A stretch of DNA of 15,189 bases from DATLYT01 sp035574455 (GTDB lineage: Bacteria; Bacteroidota; Ignavibacteria; UBA10030). Of the stretch, positions 12,337 through 15,189 are shown in pieces. The position numbers and the translations under genes are program-made. The notes beneath the pieces were generated by a model. That model saw nothing but the letters and a program-made list of their open reading frames with translations. It was not told the origin of the DNA and searched no databases. How positions within the stretch are numbered: position 1 is the stretch's first letter; every line of letters begins with the position of its first letter. The stretch spans positions 1-15,189 of the forward strand of contig DATLYT010000203.1 in NCBI GenBank assembly GCA_035574455.1. The letters are read 5' to 3'.

Positions 12337-15189
12337 ATGAAGCAGACGGTTGTTCAGATTGCGATCGTTCTCCTTGCCAGCTCATTGCTGGTTATTGACG
12401 AGAGTGAGGCTCAGTTTATCTCTTCGGACCGGGATAAAGGAACGTACCAGAACTACTCCGGCCGCAACTATGAGAACTACAGCTCCGTGCTCTTGCGGAG
12501 GAAGTTCTACGACAGCTTCGGGAATTTTCTCGTGGATGGGGTAACGATTTTTGGGTTGAATGAAGAGCAGCGGCCTTCGACATCGGTGCTGGATATTCCC
12601 ACCAGTAGTTTGAGCAAGTCGCGGTTCTACAGCTCGTATTTTTCCAACCTGGTGATTCTGAACGACAGCTACAGCGGACTGACCAGTCGCTTGATGATTG
12701 GCGATGCGATTCGCACGAAGTTTACCTCGCTTACCTTAGACAAAGCGCGCTTCAACGGGATTCGGTGGGACGCCGCGACGCCAAAGTATCGTGGCACGGT
12801 CGTTGCCTCGCGCGTCTCCGACCCCGCACGAATGAACCCCGAAGTCATTCTTACCACGCGCCAGCAGGTGCGCCGTGTTCGGGAGTGGACGGCGTATCTC
12901 CTGGGCGGGCACTTCGAGACGGACATCGGCGATGTGCTCACGGTGGGTGCAACGTACGTGAACCAGCATCAGCGGCGCAGCTCAATCGACAGCAAAGAGA
13001 TTTCGTTGCGAGGGATTCCCGCCAACGCCGTGCCGCGGGTGATCTTCGTACGGATTAAAGATGATTCGCCGGGAGACAACTCCGGTCCCATCATCTACAA
13101 CACGCCGCAGATCATCATCAACGGCAAACCGCATCAGATGACCAACATCAACGGACGCGCGCCGGACCCAAGCAAGGTCGACCTTAGGTTTCCGATTCAG
13201 TACTGGGTCATTGAGAATTACGAGCATCTGTACGTTGCGACCTATCCGGCACGTGACACTGTTAGCCAGACGGATTATGTCTACTACCGGGACAAAGCGG
13301 CGGGAACCCGACTGCCCCGTTACCCGACGCAGCTTCGTAGCGACCGACGGGACCTTGAGTACAATTTGACCTACGCGTACGTCATCCCTCCACAAGTCTA
13401 TTCCGTCGATTTTTCCGTCATTCTTGCCAACGACTACAAAGTAGAGGCGGCGCACGATTGGATCAACAATGTGGATGACTACGAAACGCCCGGTTTCCGG
13501 TCGCACGGCGATAGTATCGTCATCGGCAACCTCGCAGTACCGACGTTCTTCCGCAACATGGCGCAAGCTCCGGGCAACGTGAAAGATGGCTCCAACCGCA
13601 AAGTCGTGTACTTCTCGTACGGTCTTGTCAGCGGGATGTCGGTCTACGGCCTGAATTTCAAACTCGATTGGCAGGGTTTCAGAATCGAAGGCGAGTTTGT
13701 TCGCAGTACAGAATTTTTGAAATACCCCATCGGAAGAGGTGCCATCTTCGAGGATGGGGGTGGGGCCTTTTTCGTCCGTGGTACAAAACGCTTCGGACGA
13801 CTTCAACTCGGAGCGGAGCGCTATAACATTGACCCACGCTTTACTTCCTTCCTGAACATCTATACGATGGACAACAGTTTTTACGGAATGCAGAACACGC
13901 CGATTCCACCCGATTTTCTTGGGTTTGACGAGGATGTGCTCCTGACGGCTACGAGTGCAACGTCGTCGTTGCCGGGAGAATATGTTCCCGGCCGTGCGGG
14001 TGGAGCGGTCTACTCGCTGGTGGACGATAACGACGACAATGACCGCTGGGAGGATGGGTTCTATCACTACAACGTACGACCGACGCCGAACCTCTTGAAC
14101 GGCGACGTGGTGAACTTCAACCACCGTCTCGGTTTTCCGGGATTTGGCGACCCGTTTCTCATGGGCTATCGGCAGAACATCAATGAGCTGCAAGGATTGG
14201 GTGATATTATTCGCCGGCCGGATGCGGGAATCTTCCCGGGCAAAGATAAGGATCGTGACGGCATTCCTGACGATGATCGGAATTCTGACGGCATCCCCGA
14301 CTATGTACAGGATTTTTTGACGTACTACACCGACCCGCCGTTCTTTAACTACGGCGACGACTGGAACAACAACGGTGTGATCGATGAGCAAGAGAACGAC
14401 ATTCTTCCGGATTACGCTTACAATCCCGACCTCAACGGCTATCACCTGTTTGCCGGGTTCGACATCATTCAGGCGATGAACCTGCGTGTGGGAACGTTGC
14501 GGGAGAAGGCTACGGCTCGGGGCGGGAAAAATTATTCAGACTATGTACGCTGGACGTACGAGGCGAGCACACCGCGGTTCGGCGGCATGAATCTGCTCTA
14601 CATCTACAAGCGTGTGCAGGACAACATCCCGAACAACGGCTATCAGTTCATCAGTCCATTGACGATTTTTTCCGCAACGCCGGAGTTTACGTTCGATCCG
14701 CTCGAATACAAGAACAGCCGCGTGCACCAGCTCTACTTAGGGACGGTGTATACGCAGATCCCCGGGGTGCGGATTGAGAACAACGTGAAGTATGAGCACA
14801 ACACGCAATTTGCCATTGGTCTCGGCTTACGGGATGTGCGTGGCAACTTCCTCAATCCGGACGAGCAAAAGGATGGCTTTATTACCAAGCTTGGTCTGGT
14901 CAATAAGATTGATTATACCTTCCGATTGCTAAATAACCAGCTCTTGCTGATTCCTCAACTCAAAGTTCGCACGCAGAAGGTTGTACGGTTTGGAGAACAA
15001 CCGAACGGACAGCGCGCAAGTGTGGTGGAGACACACGTGCAGGAGTACATGCCGATCTTCCGCATCGATTATAAGTTAACGGATCGGACAGACTTGCGGT
15101 TGGGTTTCCAGGGCTTCAAGATTCCGGGCACAGGCAATGCCTTTAACTATCAAATCAGGAACCTCAAGTCGCCCAACCTTGACGAAGAG
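12337..15189 (+). CDS. Very large predicted outer-membrane protein, calcium-motif insert (partial, no stop in window)
   Basis: An uninterrupted frame of 951 codons that is still open at the right edge. I do not recognise a named family. A signal peptide spans about 1-26 (hydrophobic 5-20, then ESEAQF). The body is rich in Tyr, Phe, Asn and Asp and in alternating polar/hydrophobic stretches such as YGLNFKLDWQGFRIEGEFVRS, which read as beta-barrel strands. An acidic insert at about 563-690 holds three calcium-type stretches: DDNDDNDRWEDG (563-574), a thrombospondin type-3-like run D637-K-D-R-D641-G-I-P-D645 repeated weakly to D655, and a canonical 12-residue EF-hand loop D675-x-N-x-N-G-V-I-D683-x-x-E686. 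Further strand-like sequence follows from about 700. An in-frame ATG 15 bases upstream (12322) is a possible start; neither has a strong Shine-Dalgarno. It is 27 bases behind the PorV-like gene. The antisense strand carries a 487-codon open frame that I consider a shadow. Confidence 0.75.
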   Translation, partial: MKQTVVQIAIVLLASSLLVIDESEAQFISSDRDKGTYQNYSGRNYENYSSVLLRRKFYDSFGNFLVDGVTIFGLNEEQRPSTSVLDIPTSSLSKSRFYSSYFSNLVILNDSYSGLTSRLMIGDAIRTKFTSLTLDKARFNGIRWDAATPKYRGTVVASRVSDPARMNPEVILTTRQQVRRVREWTAYLLGGHFETDIGDVLTVGATYVNQHQRRSSIDSKEISLRGIPANAVPRVIFVRIKDDSPGDNSGPIIYNTPQIIINGKPHQMTNINGRAPDPSKVDLRFPIQYWVIENYEHLYVATYPARDTVSQTDYVYYRDKAAGTRLPRYPTQLRSDRRDLEYNLTYAYVIPPQVYSVDFSVILANDYKVEAAHDWINNVDDYETPGFRSHGDSIVIGNLAVPTFFRNMAQAPGNVKDGSNRKVVYFSYGLVSGMSVYGLNFKLDWQGFRIEGEFVRSTEFLKYPIGRGAIFEDGGGAFFVRGTKRFGRLQLGAERYNIDPRFTSFLNIYTMDNSFYGMQNTPIPPDFLGFDEDVLLTATSATSSLPGEYVPGRAGGAVYSLVDDNDDNDRWEDGFYHYNVRPTPNLLNGDVVNFNHRLGFPGFGDPFLMGYRQNINELQGLGDIIRRPDAGIFPGKDKDRDGIPDDDRNSDGIPDYVQDFLTYYTDPPFFNYGDDWNNNGVIDEQENDILPDYAYNPDLNGYHLFAGFDIIQAMNLRVGTLREKATARGGKNYSDYVRWTYEASTPRFGGMNLLYIYKRVQDNIPNNGYQFISPLTIFSATPEFTFDPLEYKNSRVHQLYLGTVYTQIPGVRIENNVKYEHNTQFAIGLGLRDVRGNFLNPDEQKDGFITKLGLVNKIDYTFRLLNNQLLLIPQLKVRTQKVVRFGEQPNGQRASVVETHVQEYMPIFRIDYKLTDRTDLRLGFQGFKIPGTGNAFNYQIRNLKSPNLDEE

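Noticed and set aside
12982..14445. 487-codon open frame on the minus strand
   Set aside because: It lies wholly opposite the 951-codon plus-strand frame, which has a signal peptide, an EF-hand loop and operon context. The antisense product is a Val/Arg/Ile-rich string with no domain, signal or gene-like start; it arises because the sense gene rarely uses codons that read as stops in reverse.
12337..15189. Identification of the last gene as SprA/Sov, the type IX channel
   Set aside because: Size, export signal and a neighbouring PorV-like gene are suggestive, but I see no SprA-specific segment and the C-terminal part is outside the window.
1..15189. tRNA, rRNA, CRISPR array, insertion sequence, integrase or attachment site
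   Set aside because: I found no cloverleaf, spaced repeat array, transposase, integrase or terminal inverted repeats. Intergenic space is small (largest gap 250 bases) and accounted for.

Overview
The window looks like chromosomal DNA from a Gram-negative bacterium of the Bacteroidota/Chlorobiota/Ignavibacteriota side of the tree. I cannot name a genus. The signs are: signal peptides that end in Ala-Gln, a DUF5916 outer-membrane protein with a CBM9-like head, a UMF1-type transporter, tandem ExbD genes behind an ExbB with an extra N-terminal membrane helix, a FlgD-like/type IX-style C-terminal domain, and a PorV/PorQ-like barrel. Coding density is high and I saw no abrupt change of base composition. 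I found no tRNA, rRNA, CRISPR array, insertion sequence or phage gene.

Layout. (1) 4-4492, minus strand: two genes, each with its own promoter. They are a DUF5916 surface protein (4-2685) and a TMTC-like membrane glycosyltransferase with four TPR repeats (2765-4492). (2) 4493-4742: a 250-base divergent intergenic region. It holds a promoter facing each way, an inverted repeat and a 9-bp direct repeat at a predicted transcription start. (3) 4743-7684, plus strand: leucine dehydrogenase, NusB, and a UMF1-family MFS transporter whose GTG start overlaps the nusB stop. (4) 7685-7792: a weak terminator-like hairpin, a possible promoter and a clear Shine-Dalgarno site. (5) 7793 to the right edge, plus strand: a tightly packed run of exbB, exbD, exbD, an 80-residue two-helix membrane protein, a secreted discoidin plus FlgD-like-domain protein, a PorV/PorQ-like barrel, and a very large predicted outer-membrane protein with EF-hand and thrombospondin-type-3-like calcium motifs. 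This last gene runs off the window.

The most interesting part is block 5. Its gene junctions are start/stop overlaps or gaps of at most 27 bases, so it is probably one transcript. It joins a proton-driven inner-membrane motor (ExbB and two ExbD) to three predicted secreted or outer-membrane proteins. No TonB gene appears where one would normally be expected. I infer an envelope module in which an ExbBD-type motor serves a surface complex, perhaps connected with type IX secretion through the PorV-like and FlgD-like components. This is a hypothesis from gene order and domain content only.

The last gene is easy to miss. It has no stop codon inside the window, and its opposite strand carries a 487-codon open frame that is almost certainly spurious. 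Start codons were moved inward from the longest open frame for seven genes, using signal peptides, family start positions, overlaps with upstream stops and promoter positions.
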